From NCBI GenBank assembly GCA_002298885.1, contig DBMK01000051.1, forward strand, positions 1-24,624: a stretch of DNA of 24,624 nucleotides, given 5' to 3'. The stretch's first letter is position 1. Every line of letters starts with the position of its first letter. Positions 17,247 through 24,604 of the stretch are shown here, piece by piece. This DNA is from Anaerolineaceae bacterium UBA700. GTDB lineage: Bacteria; Chloroflexota; Anaerolineae; Anaerolineales; Anaerolineaceae. A program made the position numbers and the translations under genes. The notes below the pieces were generated by a model. The model had not been told where the DNA came from. It was given only the letters and a program-made list of their open reading frames with translations, and made no database searches.

Positions 17247-18341
17247 ATGTCTGTTCACAGTCTGTTCTCAAAGCTATTTATAGCGAAGGTCGGATTTTGC
17301 CTGCTGGCGCTGGCGATTATGCTCAGCGGCTGCGCGCCGGCTGCTACTGTTTCTCCAACTTCGGCGCCCCCAGCGACGTTGAACGTGATGGTGCACGATT
17401 CGTTTGCCGCCAGCGAGCCGGTTATTACCCAATTCGAGCAGAAGTACAATGTCAAGCTCAATTTCATCAAGAGCGGCGATGCCGGATCGCTGGTCAACAA
17501 GGCCATCCTCTCCAAAAATACGCCCCTGGCTGACGTAATTTACGGCGTGGATAACACATTCCTTTCTCGGGCTATTGCTGGTGGAATTTACGAGGCGTAC
17601 GCTTCGCCCATGCTGAAGGACATTCCCAGCCAATACCTGCTGGACCCGACGAACCAGGCCCTGCCGGTCGATTATGGTGATGTGTGCATCAATTACGACA
17701 AGGCTTATTTTGCTTCGAAAAACCTGCCCGTGCCGGCGACGCTGGAGGACCTGACCAAGCCGGAGTACAAAGGAATGCTGGTCATGGAAAACCCGGCCGT
17801 CTCCTCGCCGGGCCTGGCCTTCTTGATGGCAACGGTGGCCCACTTCGGCGAGCAGGGATTCCAGGATTATTGGAAAGCCCTGCAGGCGAACGGCCTGGTG
17901 GTGGTGAACGATTGGGAGGCCGCCTATTACACGAATTTCAGCGGCTCCTCGGGCAAGGGCGCCCAGCCGCTGGTAGTTTCCTACGCTTCCAGCCCGGCGG
18001 CTGAGGTGGTGTATTCCAAGACACCACTCACGGATGCGCCTACCGGGTCCATAGTCGGTCCCGATTCCTGCTTCCGCCAGGTCGAGTTTGTGGGCATCCT
18101 CAAAGGCACAACGCAGCGCGCCCTGGCCGAAAAATTCGTCGACTTCATGCTCGATGTCCCCTTCCAGGAAGACATGCCGCTGCAGATGTTCGTCTATCCG
18201 GTGAACCCGAACGCCAAACTGCCGGATGCCTTCGTCAAGTACGCCCAGGTGCCGGCCAAACCAGCTTCGATACCCCCGGACCAGATCTCCAGCAGCCGTG
18301 AGGCATGGATCCAGCAGTGGAAGGACGTGGTTCTCAAGTGA
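17247..18341 (+). CDS. Thiamine ABC transporter substrate-binding lipoprotein
   Basis: A 364-residue extracytoplasmic binding protein. It has a lipoprotein signal peptide with a hydrophobic core (about 14-26) and lipobox MLSGC (Cys29), then a Thr/Ser/Pro-rich linker and a periplasmic-binding fold of the thiamine/iron type (VMVHDSFA, ADVIYGVDNTF, PVDYGDVCINYD, VSSPGLAFL). Sequence alone does not separate thiamine from iron or polyamine binding; the TPP riboswitch and adjacent thiN point to thiamine (TbpA/ThiB-like). AAGGAG (17234-17239) is the ribosome site. The gene starts 2 bases after thiN and overlaps the permease start. Confidence 0.87.
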   Translation: MSVHSLFSKLFIAKVGFCLLALAIMLSGCAPAATVSPTSAPPATLNVMVHDSFAASEPVITQFEQKYNVKLNFIKSGDAGSLVNKAILSKNTPLADVIYGVDNTFLSRAIAGGIYEAYASPMLKDIPSQYLLDPTNQALPVDYGDVCINYDKAYFASKNLPVPATLEDLTKPEYKGMLVMENPAVSSPGLAFLMATVAHFGEQGFQDYWKALQANGLVVVNDWEAAYYTNFSGSSGKGAQPLVVSYASSPAAEVVYSKTPLTDAPTGSIVGPDSCFRQVEFVGILKGTTQRALAEKFVDFMLDVPFQEDMPLQMFVYPVNPNAKLPDAFVKYAQVPAKPASIPPDQISSSREAWIQQWKDVVLK

Positions 18342-20053
18342 GCCAGGCCGCTGCAAAGAGTGGACTGCATTGGTTCCGGGCGGTTTTCCGCCAACCGGCC
18401 GTCTGGCTGTGGGTTCTGCCGGCCGTTTTCCTGGCCTATTTTTTCTTTTACCCGCTGGGCTCTATCTTCGTCCTGGCGGGCCAAATCACGCCGGCCGGAG
18501 CTGCCCCGATCGATTTCTGGAGAGATATCTGGCCGGCGCTCAGCTTCACTGTGTGGCAGGCCTGCCTTTCGACTGTGCTCACGCTGTTGGTGGGGATGCC
18601 GGCCGCTTTCCTTTTTGCCCGCTTTCAATTTCCGGGGAAATCCATCCTGCGGGTGCTGACCACGTTGCCTTTCATCCTGCCGACCGTGGTGGTGGCAGCC
18701 GGCTTCAATGCGCTCGTCGGCCCGCACGGCTGGATAAACCTGCTTTTGATGGCGATATTCAACCTGGACACCCCGCCGGTTGCCCTGCTGAATGGAATCG
18801 GGGTGATCCTGCTGGCCCACGTATTCTACAACACCACGATCGTGATCCGGGTGGTCGGCAGCGCCTGGGCGCAGCTAGACCCGCGCCTGGAACAGGCCGG
18901 GCGCATGTTGGGCGCAACCCTCTGGCAAAATTTCAAAGAGGTCACCTTTCCCCTGCTGCGTCCGGCGATCCTGGCGGCCTCCCTGCTGGTCTTCCTGTTC
19001 GATTTCACCAGTTTTGGGGTGGTGCTGCTCCTGGGCGGGCCGCGCTTTGCGACTCTCGAAGTCGAAATCTACCTGCAAACGCTGCAAATGCTCAACCTGC
19101 CAGCGGCGGGTTTGTTGTCTATCATCCAATTGGCGATCACGTTTGGCCTGGGGTGGTTTTCGGCGCGGCTCGGGGGAGCAAAGCGCGTCCCGCTCCTGCC
19201 GAAGCTGAAGGGGGAGGGCATGCGCCCGCCACGGCGCCTTTCCGAGAAGATTTTCGTTGTTGGCGCCTCGCTCTTCTTGATCGTTCTGCTGGTACTACCA
19301 CTGGCTGCGCTGGGGATTAGCTCGGTCACCCGGCTGGAGGTCAACCGCGGTGAGCGCGGCCCCTTCGACAGCGGGCTGACCCTGGATTATTACCGCGAGT
19401 TGTTCGTCAACCCGCGCCAATCGATTTTCTATGTCCCGCCGGCCGATGCGGCGCGCAATTCGATCGGGTACGCCCTGGTGGCGGTGGGGCTTTCGATGGG
19501 CATGGGTATGCTGGCCTCGCTGGCGCTCAACCGCAAGTTGCGTATCAACCGCGTGTTGGAGCCTTTGCTCATGCTGCCGCTGGGCGCATCGGCCGTCACG
19601 CTGGGGCTGGGATTCTTGATCGTATTCAACCGGCCGCCGGTGGATGTGCGCAGTTTCCCGCTGCTCCTCCCGATTGCGCATAGCCTTGTTGCCCTGCCTT
19701 TTGTGGTGCGCATTTTACAGCCGGCCCTGGCGTCGATCCCGGTCAATTTACGCAGCGCGGCGGCAGTGATGGGTGCGCCGCCCTGGCGGGTGTGGCTGGA
19801 GGTCGACCTGCCGGTCGTCGCCCGCGCCATGGTGGTGGGCTCGATCTTTGCTTTTACCATTTCGCTGGGCGAATTTGGGGCCACCTCCTTCCTGGCTCGC
19901 CCGGAATACCCGACCCTGCCGGTGGCCATCGCCCGTTTCCTCTCCCAGCCCGGCGCGCTCAATTACGGCCAGGCCCTTGCCATGGCCACCATTCTGATGC
20001 TTATCTGTGGTTTGAGTATATTTGTTATGGAGAGAGTCGGTGAGATGGAATAG
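18338..20053 (+). CDS. thiP: Thiamine ABC transporter permease, fused two-domain
   Basis: A 571-residue inner-membrane protein with about twelve hydrophobic segments and two ABC permease domains in tandem, as in ThiP. Each half has the cytoplasmic EAA loop that contacts an ATPase: EQAGRMLGATLWQ (about 184) and RSAAAVMGAPPWR (about 471). The start is taken as GTG at 18338, giving a GTGA overlap with the binding-protein stop. An ATG 33 bases upstream is in frame but lies inside the preceding gene. No ThiQ-type ATPase follows; the next feature is a palindrome and then genes on the other strand, so the ATPase must be encoded elsewhere or shared. Confidence 0.88.
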   Translation: MSQAAAKSGLHWFRAVFRQPAVWLWVLPAVFLAYFFFYPLGSIFVLAGQITPAGAAPIDFWRDIWPALSFTVWQACLSTVLTLLVGMPAAFLFARFQFPGKSILRVLTTLPFILPTVVVAAGFNALVGPHGWINLLLMAIFNLDTPPVALLNGIGVILLAHVFYNTTIVIRVVGSAWAQLDPRLEQAGRMLGATLWQNFKEVTFPLLRPAILAASLLVFLFDFTSFGVVLLLGGPRFATLEVEIYLQTLQMLNLPAAGLLSIIQLAITFGLGWFSARLGGAKRVPLLPKLKGEGMRPPRRLSEKIFVVGASLFLIVLLVLPLAALGISSVTRLEVNRGERGPFDSGLTLDYYRELFVNPRQSIFYVPPADAARNSIGYALVAVGLSMGMGMLASLALNRKLRINRVLEPLLMLPLGASAVTLGLGFLIVFNRPPVDVRSFPLLLPIAHSLVALPFVVRILQPALASIPVNLRSAAAVMGAPPWRVWLEVDLPVVARAMVVGSIFAFTISLGEFGATSFLARPEYPTLPVAIARFLSQPGALNYGQALAMATILMLICGLSIFVMERVGEME

Positions 20054-20054
20054 A

Positions 20055-20168
20055 TTTCACCACACACCTGCCCTGGCGGGCGGTGCCAGGGGAGACACTG
20101 AGGCACAGAGAAAACCTTTTAATCTATACAAAAGGTTTTCTCTGTGCCTCAGTGTCTCCGTGGTGAAA
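20055..20168. repeat. Nested palindromic element A
   Basis: An outer pair TTTCACCAC (20055-20063) / GTGGTGAAA (20160-20168) encloses a small hairpin CCCTGGC (20071-20077) / GCCAGGG (20085-20091). It also encloses a perfect 30-bp inverted repeat (20091-20120 with 20130-20159, 9-base loop) whose arms start GGAGACACTGAGG and end AAAACCTTTT. The first 26 bases equal the left arm of element B at 21815. The element fills the whole space between the convergent thiP and DUF6504-like stops, so its hairpin may also end transcription from both sides. It resembles the widespread CACCACGGAGACACGGAG-type dispersed repeats, from memory. Confidence 0.9.
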
Positions 20169-20170
20169 AA

Positions 20171-20530
20171 TCAGCCTCGCTCGCCTAATACGAACCAATG
20201 GCCTTTGCGGTCGCCGACTTTGGCGGTGGAACGGTCGTAATAGATCTCGAATACCTGCCCGGAGTCGACGCGCACCCGAAAGTAGAACCGCCCGACGTTG
20301 AGTGAGCCGCGTTCGGCGGCCACGCGGGCGTGCGCCGGCTGCATGTTATTGGCCATGCGCCCGCGGCGACGGTAATCGTGCCATTCAGCCAGCATCTCGA
20401 CGATGCGGTAGGTCTGTCCCTGCCAGGCGAAGCTGTCAGGGCAGGGCGGCGATTTTTCAAGCATCGGCGGGGAATTGAAAACTACCTCGATCGGTTCATC
20501 GTAGAAATGGATGAATTGATTCTCGGGCAT
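20171..20530 (-). CDS. Small DUF6504-like protein
   Basis: A 119-residue soluble protein. The pattern FYDEPIEVVF (9-18), FAWQGQTYRIVEMLAEWHDY (34-53) and the C-terminal FRVRVDSGQVFEIYYDR strand pair resemble DUF6504, whose function is unknown. From memory, DUF6504 genes in Actinobacteria often sit beside DNA-repair or ImuB-like polymerase genes, which would fit its position 18 bases after the radical SAM DNA-repair-like gene on the same strand. It is probably co-transcribed with it from the LexA-type promoter. Its stop touches palindrome A. Confidence 0.6.
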   Translation of the reverse strand: MPENQFIHFYDEPIEVVFNSPPMLEKSPPCPDSFAWQGQTYRIVEMLAEWHDYRRRGRMANNMQPAHARVAAERGSLNVGRFYFRVRVDSGQVFEIYYDRSTAKVGDRKGHWFVLGERG

Positions 20531-20548
20531 CTCGTGACCCGCGTTATC

Positions 20549-21763
20549 TTACCACAGTCCCATTTGATATTCGGCGTGTTTTCCCGAAAAAGTGATATAG
20601 GGCGCAGCGCGGGAGGTGATAACACCCAGGGCCTTGAGGTCGTCCAATGATTTAACTGGAGTGCGATGGCGGTTATTGAGGATGGCTCTGGCCCCACGCG
20701 GCCCGATGCCCGGCACGCGCAGCAATTCGTGCAGATCGGCGCGGTTGACTTCGATGGGAGCGCCGGCCAGGTTCTCTTTAGCCCAGGCCAGCTTGGGGTC
20801 GTCTCCCAGCGGCAGGCTGCCTTCGCGTGTAAATGGCATTTCTTCGACCCCGAAGCCGTAATCGCGCAGCAGGAAATCGGCCTGGTACAATCGGTGTTCC
20901 CGCCAGGGGTCGATTGCCGGCTGGTTTTCGAGCGGAGTATCCGGAACGGGGGAGAACCCGGAGAAATAGACCCGCGCCAGCCCAAGCTTGCGGTGCAGGT
21001 ATTCGCTGGTGCGCAGCAGCTCCAGGTCGCTTTCACCCGAGCCGCCGGCCACGAATTGGGTGGTGCTTGAGGGCCAGCGTTGGTTCCAGCCGGCGCGCGG
21101 GCTCTGCGAATGGCGGATTTTATCTACCCAGCGCAGCGGCTGGAGCAGCTCGTCCAAGAAAACTTTTTGAGGGGCCAGGCGCGCCAGGCGTTCAGTGGTG
21201 GGAGCTTCGAGGTTCACCGATACCCGGTCTGCCAACTGCATGGCCCGCTCCACCTGGGCAAATTCAGACCCCGGCATTATCTTGAGGTGGATGTAGCCCT
21301 TATAGCCCAGCTTGAAACGCAGGATTTCGGCGGCGGCAATCAACCTGTCCTGAGTTTTGATTCCCCCACCGGCCACCCCCGAGCTCAGGAACAGGCCGCG
21401 CACTTTTCCGGCGTCCGCCAGGCGCAAGAAGGTCTGGCCTAATTCATCGGGGGTGAAGGTGGCGCGGCGGAAATTGCGTCCGGCGCGGAAGGCGCAGTAG
21501 TTGCAGTTCTTCTCACAGGCGGAAGTGAGCAGGGTTTTAAGCACCGGCATGCGCTGCCCGTTGGGCAGAGCGACCATGGTGATGGGGAGGTCTTCCGGTG
21601 ACACTTTTCTTTTCGGCGACCTGGCAGCATCCTGCGGCTGTCCGGGCACGAAGCAGGCGGGCGGCGAACCCGGCGCCGTCTCACCAGGCACGGGGTGCGC
21701 CTCGCCCGCCGGCTCCATATTCATGTGTTCGCCCAGCAGAGCCAATTTCTCCAGTGCTTCCAT
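20549..21763 (-). CDS. Radical SAM protein with C-terminal HhH motif (putative DNA modification/repair)
   Basis: A 404-residue enzyme. The radical SAM cluster CxxxCxxC is SACEKNCNYCAF (Cys83, 87, 90), followed by a TIM-barrel-like core. TTQFVAGGSGESDLE and YFSGFSPVPDTPLE are typical of the COG4277/TIGR03916-like family. A helix-hairpin-helix follows at about 330-376 (VNRADLHELLRVPGIGPRGARAIL), implying DNA binding. The exact reaction is unknown. The frame opens at 21799, but MEALEKLALLG at 21763 matches the family N-terminus, and the promoter found here (-10 at 21770-21775) would start transcription at about this ATG. An AGGAG lies only 2 bases before it. A GAAC-N4-GTTC operator in the promoter suggests SOS control. 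Confidence 0.85.
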   Translation of the reverse strand: MEALEKLALLGEHMNMEPAGEAHPVPGETAPGSPPACFVPGQPQDAARSPKRKVSPEDLPITMVALPNGQRMPVLKTLLTSACEKNCNYCAFRAGRNFRRATFTPDELGQTFLRLADAGKVRGLFLSSGVAGGGIKTQDRLIAAAEILRFKLGYKGYIHLKIMPGSEFAQVERAMQLADRVSVNLEAPTTERLARLAPQKVFLDELLQPLRWVDKIRHSQSPRAGWNQRWPSSTTQFVAGGSGESDLELLRTSEYLHRKLGLARVYFSGFSPVPDTPLENQPAIDPWREHRLYQADFLLRDYGFGVEEMPFTREGSLPLGDDPKLAWAKENLAGAPIEVNRADLHELLRVPGIGPRGARAILNNRHRTPVKSLDDLKALGVITSRAAPYITFSGKHAEYQMGLW

Positions 21764-21769
21764 ACTCCT

Positions 21770-21799
21770 ATTATAGAACAATAGTTCTTGTAAAGTCAA
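21770..21799 (-). promoter_or_regulatory. Promoter of the radical SAM operon
   Basis: On the minus strand TTGACT (plus 21794-21799) and TATAAT (plus 21770-21775) are separated by 18 bases. The calculated start of transcription is about 21763, the first base of the chosen ATG, so the message may be leaderless. The spacer holds a LexA-type box directly against the -10. Confidence 0.7.
21775..21788. promoter_or_regulatory. LexA (SOS) operator candidate
   Basis: AGAAC-AATA-GTTCT is a perfect palindrome around four central bases and contains the Gram-positive/mycobacterial-type SOS core GAAC-N4-GTTC (21776-21787). It lies between the -35 and -10 of the radical SAM operon promoter, where a bound repressor would block RNA polymerase. 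No other copy was found by eye in the window. Confidence 0.65.
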
Positions 21800-21813
21800 G
21801 ACATATTTTTCTT

Positions 21814-21870
21814 ATTTTCACCACACACCTGCCCTGGCGGGTTTTGCCAGGGCAGGTGTGTGGTGAAAAT
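21814..21870. repeat. Palindromic element B (25-bp perfect inverted repeat)
   Basis: Arms 21814-21838 and 21846-21870 are perfectly complementary, starting ATTTTCACCACACACCTG, with a 7-base GGGTTTT loop. The left arm shares 26 bases (from TTTCACC through the GGCGGG turn) with palindrome A at 20055. It lies between the site-2 protease stop and the radical SAM promoter and could act as a terminator for the protease gene. Confidence 0.9.
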
Positions 21871-21895
21871 TACTTAAATTTATAAGCCTACAACT

Positions 21896-23092
21896 TTATC
21901 TGAACATGATCCCGAGGGGGACGGGGGTGAAGGTAAGCACAAAAATGACCAACGCCAATACGGCGAGCCATTTGCGCTTGCTGTCCAGGGGAGTGACCTG
22001 GTCCAGGGGCTCGGCGTAGGAGCGGCCAATCAGGAAGATGAGCAAGGCCCAGATGAGCCAGCCGTTCCACACCAGGCTGAGCAAGAGCATGGCGCCCAGG
22101 ATAAAGGGGAAGGTTCTTTGGGCACGAGCGCGTCCGAGCAAGACGTATAGCATGTGACCGCCATCGAGCTGGCCGGCAGGCACCAGGTTCATGGCCGTCA
22201 CCAACAGGCCGCCCCAGCCGGCCCATGCTACCGGCGAAAGGTTCACGTCGAGGCCGCCGAAAGGCAGCGGCTGCCCGGTAAAGAAATATTTCAACCAGTA
22301 CAGCACCGGGCTCACGCCTTCGAAGCTGAGCGGCGCTGGCAGGAGCTTGCCGAATACCAGGAACTTTGAAAACAGGTAGATAATCGAGTTGCCTTCGAGT
22401 TGAATAGCCTGCCCCGGGCCGGGATTGAGCGGCGAGAGGTTGGACAGGTACAGGCCGATCAGCAGCACCGGGATAGCCACGACCAATCCTGCCAGCGGGC
22501 CGGCGATGCCGATATCCAATAGAATACGCCGGTTCTTGGGTGGCTCTTTCATGTTGATAAATGCCCCCATGGTGCCAAAGGGGCTGATGACCGGCATGGG
22601 GATGAAATAGGGCAGCGTGACGTGGACCCCGTGGTAGCGCCCCATCAGGTAATGCCCGAACTCGTGGGCGGCCAGGATGCCCAGCATGCTGACCGCAAAC
22701 GGCCAGCCGCGCTCGATGACGACCAGGGCAGCCTGGAAGAAATCGGAGGGCAGTTCCTGGCCAACGAATAAGGCCCCTGTAAAGAGCACACTGGCCAGGG
22801 TCAGAATTCCCAGGACCAGGTTGACCCTGGGATTGGACTGCTGAATTTTGGGCAACCCCTTGACCAAGAGGACCGCATGGCGCTGGCCGTCCCAACGGAA
22901 AAGGGGAGTGAGGTCCTGCGATTTCAACTGGTCGGACAAATAATCGTAGGCGGCCGCGGTGTCCTGCATGCGGATCTGCCCGCGGTAGCGGACTATGAAC
23001 CCCTGCTTGTCGCTTCCCAGGGTGGTATCCTCGACCGACATGATCCGTCCGACGATCGCATCGGTTATTTCGGAATTGAATGTGGTATCCAT
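21896..23092 (-). CDS. Site-2 protease family (M50) membrane metalloprotease
   Basis: A 398-residue integral membrane protein. The N-terminal soluble part (1-85) is followed by about six or seven membrane segments. The zinc motif HEFGH is at 143-147 (AAHEFGHYLMGRYHGV) and the third ligand is probably Asp310 in NLVPAGQLDGGH. FGTMGAFI (172-179) is also typical of the family. It is expected to cleave a membrane-embedded substrate, often an anti-sigma factor, but no candidate substrate is nearby. There is no Shine-Dalgarno before the ATG. It begins 45 bases downstream of tRNA-Sec on the same strand, so the two may share a transcript. Confidence 0.92.
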   Translation of the reverse strand: MDTTFNSEITDAIVGRIMSVEDTTLGSDKQGFIVRYRGQIRMQDTAAAYDYLSDQLKSQDLTPLFRWDGQRHAVLLVKGLPKIQQSNPRVNLVLGILTLASVLFTGALFVGQELPSDFFQAALVVIERGWPFAVSMLGILAAHEFGHYLMGRYHGVHVTLPYFIPMPVISPFGTMGAFINMKEPPKNRRILLDIGIAGPLAGLVVAIPVLLIGLYLSNLSPLNPGPGQAIQLEGNSIIYLFSKFLVFGKLLPAPLSFEGVSPVLYWLKYFFTGQPLPFGGLDVNLSPVAWAGWGGLLVTAMNLVPAGQLDGGHMLYVLLGRARAQRTFPFILGAMLLLSLVWNGWLIWALLIFLIGRSYAEPLDQVTPLDSKRKWLAVLALVIFVLTFTPVPLGIMFR

Positions 23093-23137
23093 ATATGATA
23101 TTGATAAGTTTCCAAATTCCTAACTGCACCAATCAGG

Positions 23138-23231
23138 CGGGAATGGATGGGAGTCGAACCCACCGCGGCCCGCAAAACGGCCCGCCACCGGTTTTGAAGA
23201 CCGGGAAGCCCACCGGAACTTCGCCACTCCC
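23138..23231 (-). tRNA. selC: tRNA-Sec (anticodon UCA)
   Basis: A 94-base structure with the bacterial selenocysteine tRNA layout. The 8-bp acceptor stem GGGAGTGG/CCATTCCC has one G-U pair. The 6-bp D stem is GAAGTT/GGCTTC. The anticodon stem CCGGT/ACCGG has loop CTTCAAA giving anticodon TCA. The long variable arm GCGGGCCG-TTTTG-CGGGCCGC has one G-G mismatch. The 5-bp T stem GTGGG/CCCAT has loop TTCGACT. The discriminator is G and the 3' CCA is not fully encoded (CCT follows). The 8+5 acceptor/T arm and long variable arm exclude an ordinary tRNA or suppressor. Confidence 0.96.
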
Positions 23232-23238
23232 GAAAGCA

Positions 23239-23267
23239 AGCATACCCCTGTGGATAATTTCTGTCAA
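23239..23267 (-). promoter_or_regulatory. Promoter of selC
   Basis: On the minus strand TTGACA (plus 23262-23267) and TATGCT (plus 23239-23244) are separated by 17 bases. The first purine at the expected distance is G23231, base 1 of the mature tRNA, so transcription may begin exactly at the tRNA 5' end. Confidence 0.75.
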
Positions 23268-23313
23268 CATTAGAACGTGAAAATTAGAATTACTTAAAAA
23301 TTCGATTAACCCC

Positions 23314-23341
23314 TTGTATTTTTGGTCAATGTTGCTAAAAT
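23314..23341 (+). promoter_or_regulatory. Possible promoter of the ATP-grasp ligase gene
   Basis: TTGTAT (23314-23319) and TAAAAT (23336-23341) are separated by 16 bases in an AT-rich stretch. The predicted start near 23348 leaves about 48 bases before the ATG at 23396. Confidence 0.45.
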
Positions 23342-23395
23342 ACGATGCTGTGCGTTAAATCTTAAGGCTGCAGAGCGGCCAAAATAAGAAGGATC

Positions 23396-24604
23396 ATGAT
23401 GAAAGATAAAGATTTGATACCTGTATCTGATGAGCCTGGGCCTTCCCTGGAGGGGGACAAGCCTCCCAGTATTATGCCGCGACCGGAAAGGTCCTGGCGG
23501 GTAGCCGTTATCGCAAACCTCAAGGGGGAAACGCCACTACCCATCGATGCACCTGCCGACGCCGGCGCGGAGTTTGACCGAAGAGAGACCATTCAAGCCA
23601 TCCAGGCTGCGATCGAATCCGACGGTCACACAACAACTTTCCTCCCTGCTGACACAACATTACCATTTTCCTTGCGGGATTTTAATCCCGACATCTGTTT
23701 CAATATCTCCGAGGGCATTTATGGGGATGGGCGTGAAGCCCAGGTCCCGGCCCTGTTAGAATTATTCAGGATTCCCTACACGGCATCTCGTGTCGTCGCC
23801 AACGGCGTGGCGCTGGATAAGACCATGACCAAGCGAATTTGGCGCGAGATGGGCCTGCCGACCGCCAACTACCAGGAATTTGTCTTCGGCGACGAGCCCT
23901 TGAACTGCGAAATGCGCTTCCCGATGTTCGTCAAGCCGGCGCGCGAGGGCACCGGCATGGGCATGGACTCCGAAGCCGTCTGCTACAACGAGGGCCAATT
24001 ACGGCGGCGGGTCCGATGGGTGATTGACAACTACCGCCAGCCTGCGCTGGTGGAGGAGTACCTGCCCGGCCGCGAGTTCACGGTGGCAGTGCTGGGGCGT
24101 AAAGACGCCGCTCGATACTCCCGCCACCCCGAATGGTACGGGCAGGATGGATTCCACCGCTTCCCGGTCCTCGAGGTTGATTCGCGCGATTCGGTCACCC
24201 CGGGCATTTATGGGCACAAAGCCAAGACTTTGCACGAAGGCGAAACCGGTGTGCCAGGTTTCCTGTGCCCGGCCGCAGTCGATGCTTACCTGTTCGACCA
24301 ACTGCAATCACTGGCCATCGCCGCGCACCAAGCCCTGGGGAGCTGCGACGTCTCGCGGGTGGACATCCGCCTGGACGCCGACGGCCAGCCACGCCTGCTC
24401 GAGATCAACACGCTGCCCGGCCTGACGCCGGATTTCAGCGACCTGTGCGTGATCGCCAATGCCGAGGATATTTCCTACCGCGACCTGATTCTGGAAATCC
24501 TGTACCTGGCCGCTTCGCGCTACGGGATGCTCCGTCCGCACGAATTGGAAGTGCCTTCCTATTCAATGCATTCGCTCGTGCCGGTGCGGGTGAAATATAA
24601 ATAA
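23396..24604 (+). CDS. D-alanine-D-alanine ligase-like ATP-grasp protein
   Basis: A 402-residue soluble ATP-grasp ligase. After a variable Pro-rich leader (1-32) comes the N-terminal fold with FNISEGIYGDGREAQVPALL (102-121) and IPYTAS. The ATP-grasp domain has FVKPAREGTGMGM (178-190), VEEYLPGREFTV (219-230) and RVDIRLDADG...LLEINTLPGL (321-343), with Asp323, Glu336 and Asn338 as likely Mg ligands. The C-terminal half matches Ddl closely, but the N-terminal part (SEGIYGDGREAQ instead of the usual LHGxxGEDG) is divergent. The substrate may be D-Ala-D-Ala for peptidoglycan or another amino acid pair. AAGAAGGA lies just before the two adjacent ATGs (23396, 23399), and the first is used here. It is divergent from selC. 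Confidence 0.82.
   Translation: MMKDKDLIPVSDEPGPSLEGDKPPSIMPRPERSWRVAVIANLKGETPLPIDAPADAGAEFDRRETIQAIQAAIESDGHTTTFLPADTTLPFSLRDFNPDICFNISEGIYGDGREAQVPALLELFRIPYTASRVVANGVALDKTMTKRIWREMGLPTANYQEFVFGDEPLNCEMRFPMFVKPAREGTGMGMDSEAVCYNEGQLRRRVRWVIDNYRQPALVEEYLPGREFTVAVLGRKDAARYSRHPEWYGQDGFHRFPVLEVDSRDSVTPGIYGHKAKTLHEGETGVPGFLCPAAVDAYLFDQLQSLAIAAHQALGSCDVSRVDIRLDADGQPRLLEINTLPGLTPDFSDLCVIANAEDISYRDLILEILYLAASRYGMLRPHELEVPSYSMHSLVPVRVKYK

Noticed and set aside
18305..18337. Upstream ATG start for the permease
   Set aside because: It overlaps the binding-protein gene by 37 bases; the GTG at 18338 gives a typical 4-base GTGA overlap.
20022..20240. A 72-codon open frame after the permease
   Set aside because: It is a translation of palindrome A and the antisense end of the DUF6504-like gene.
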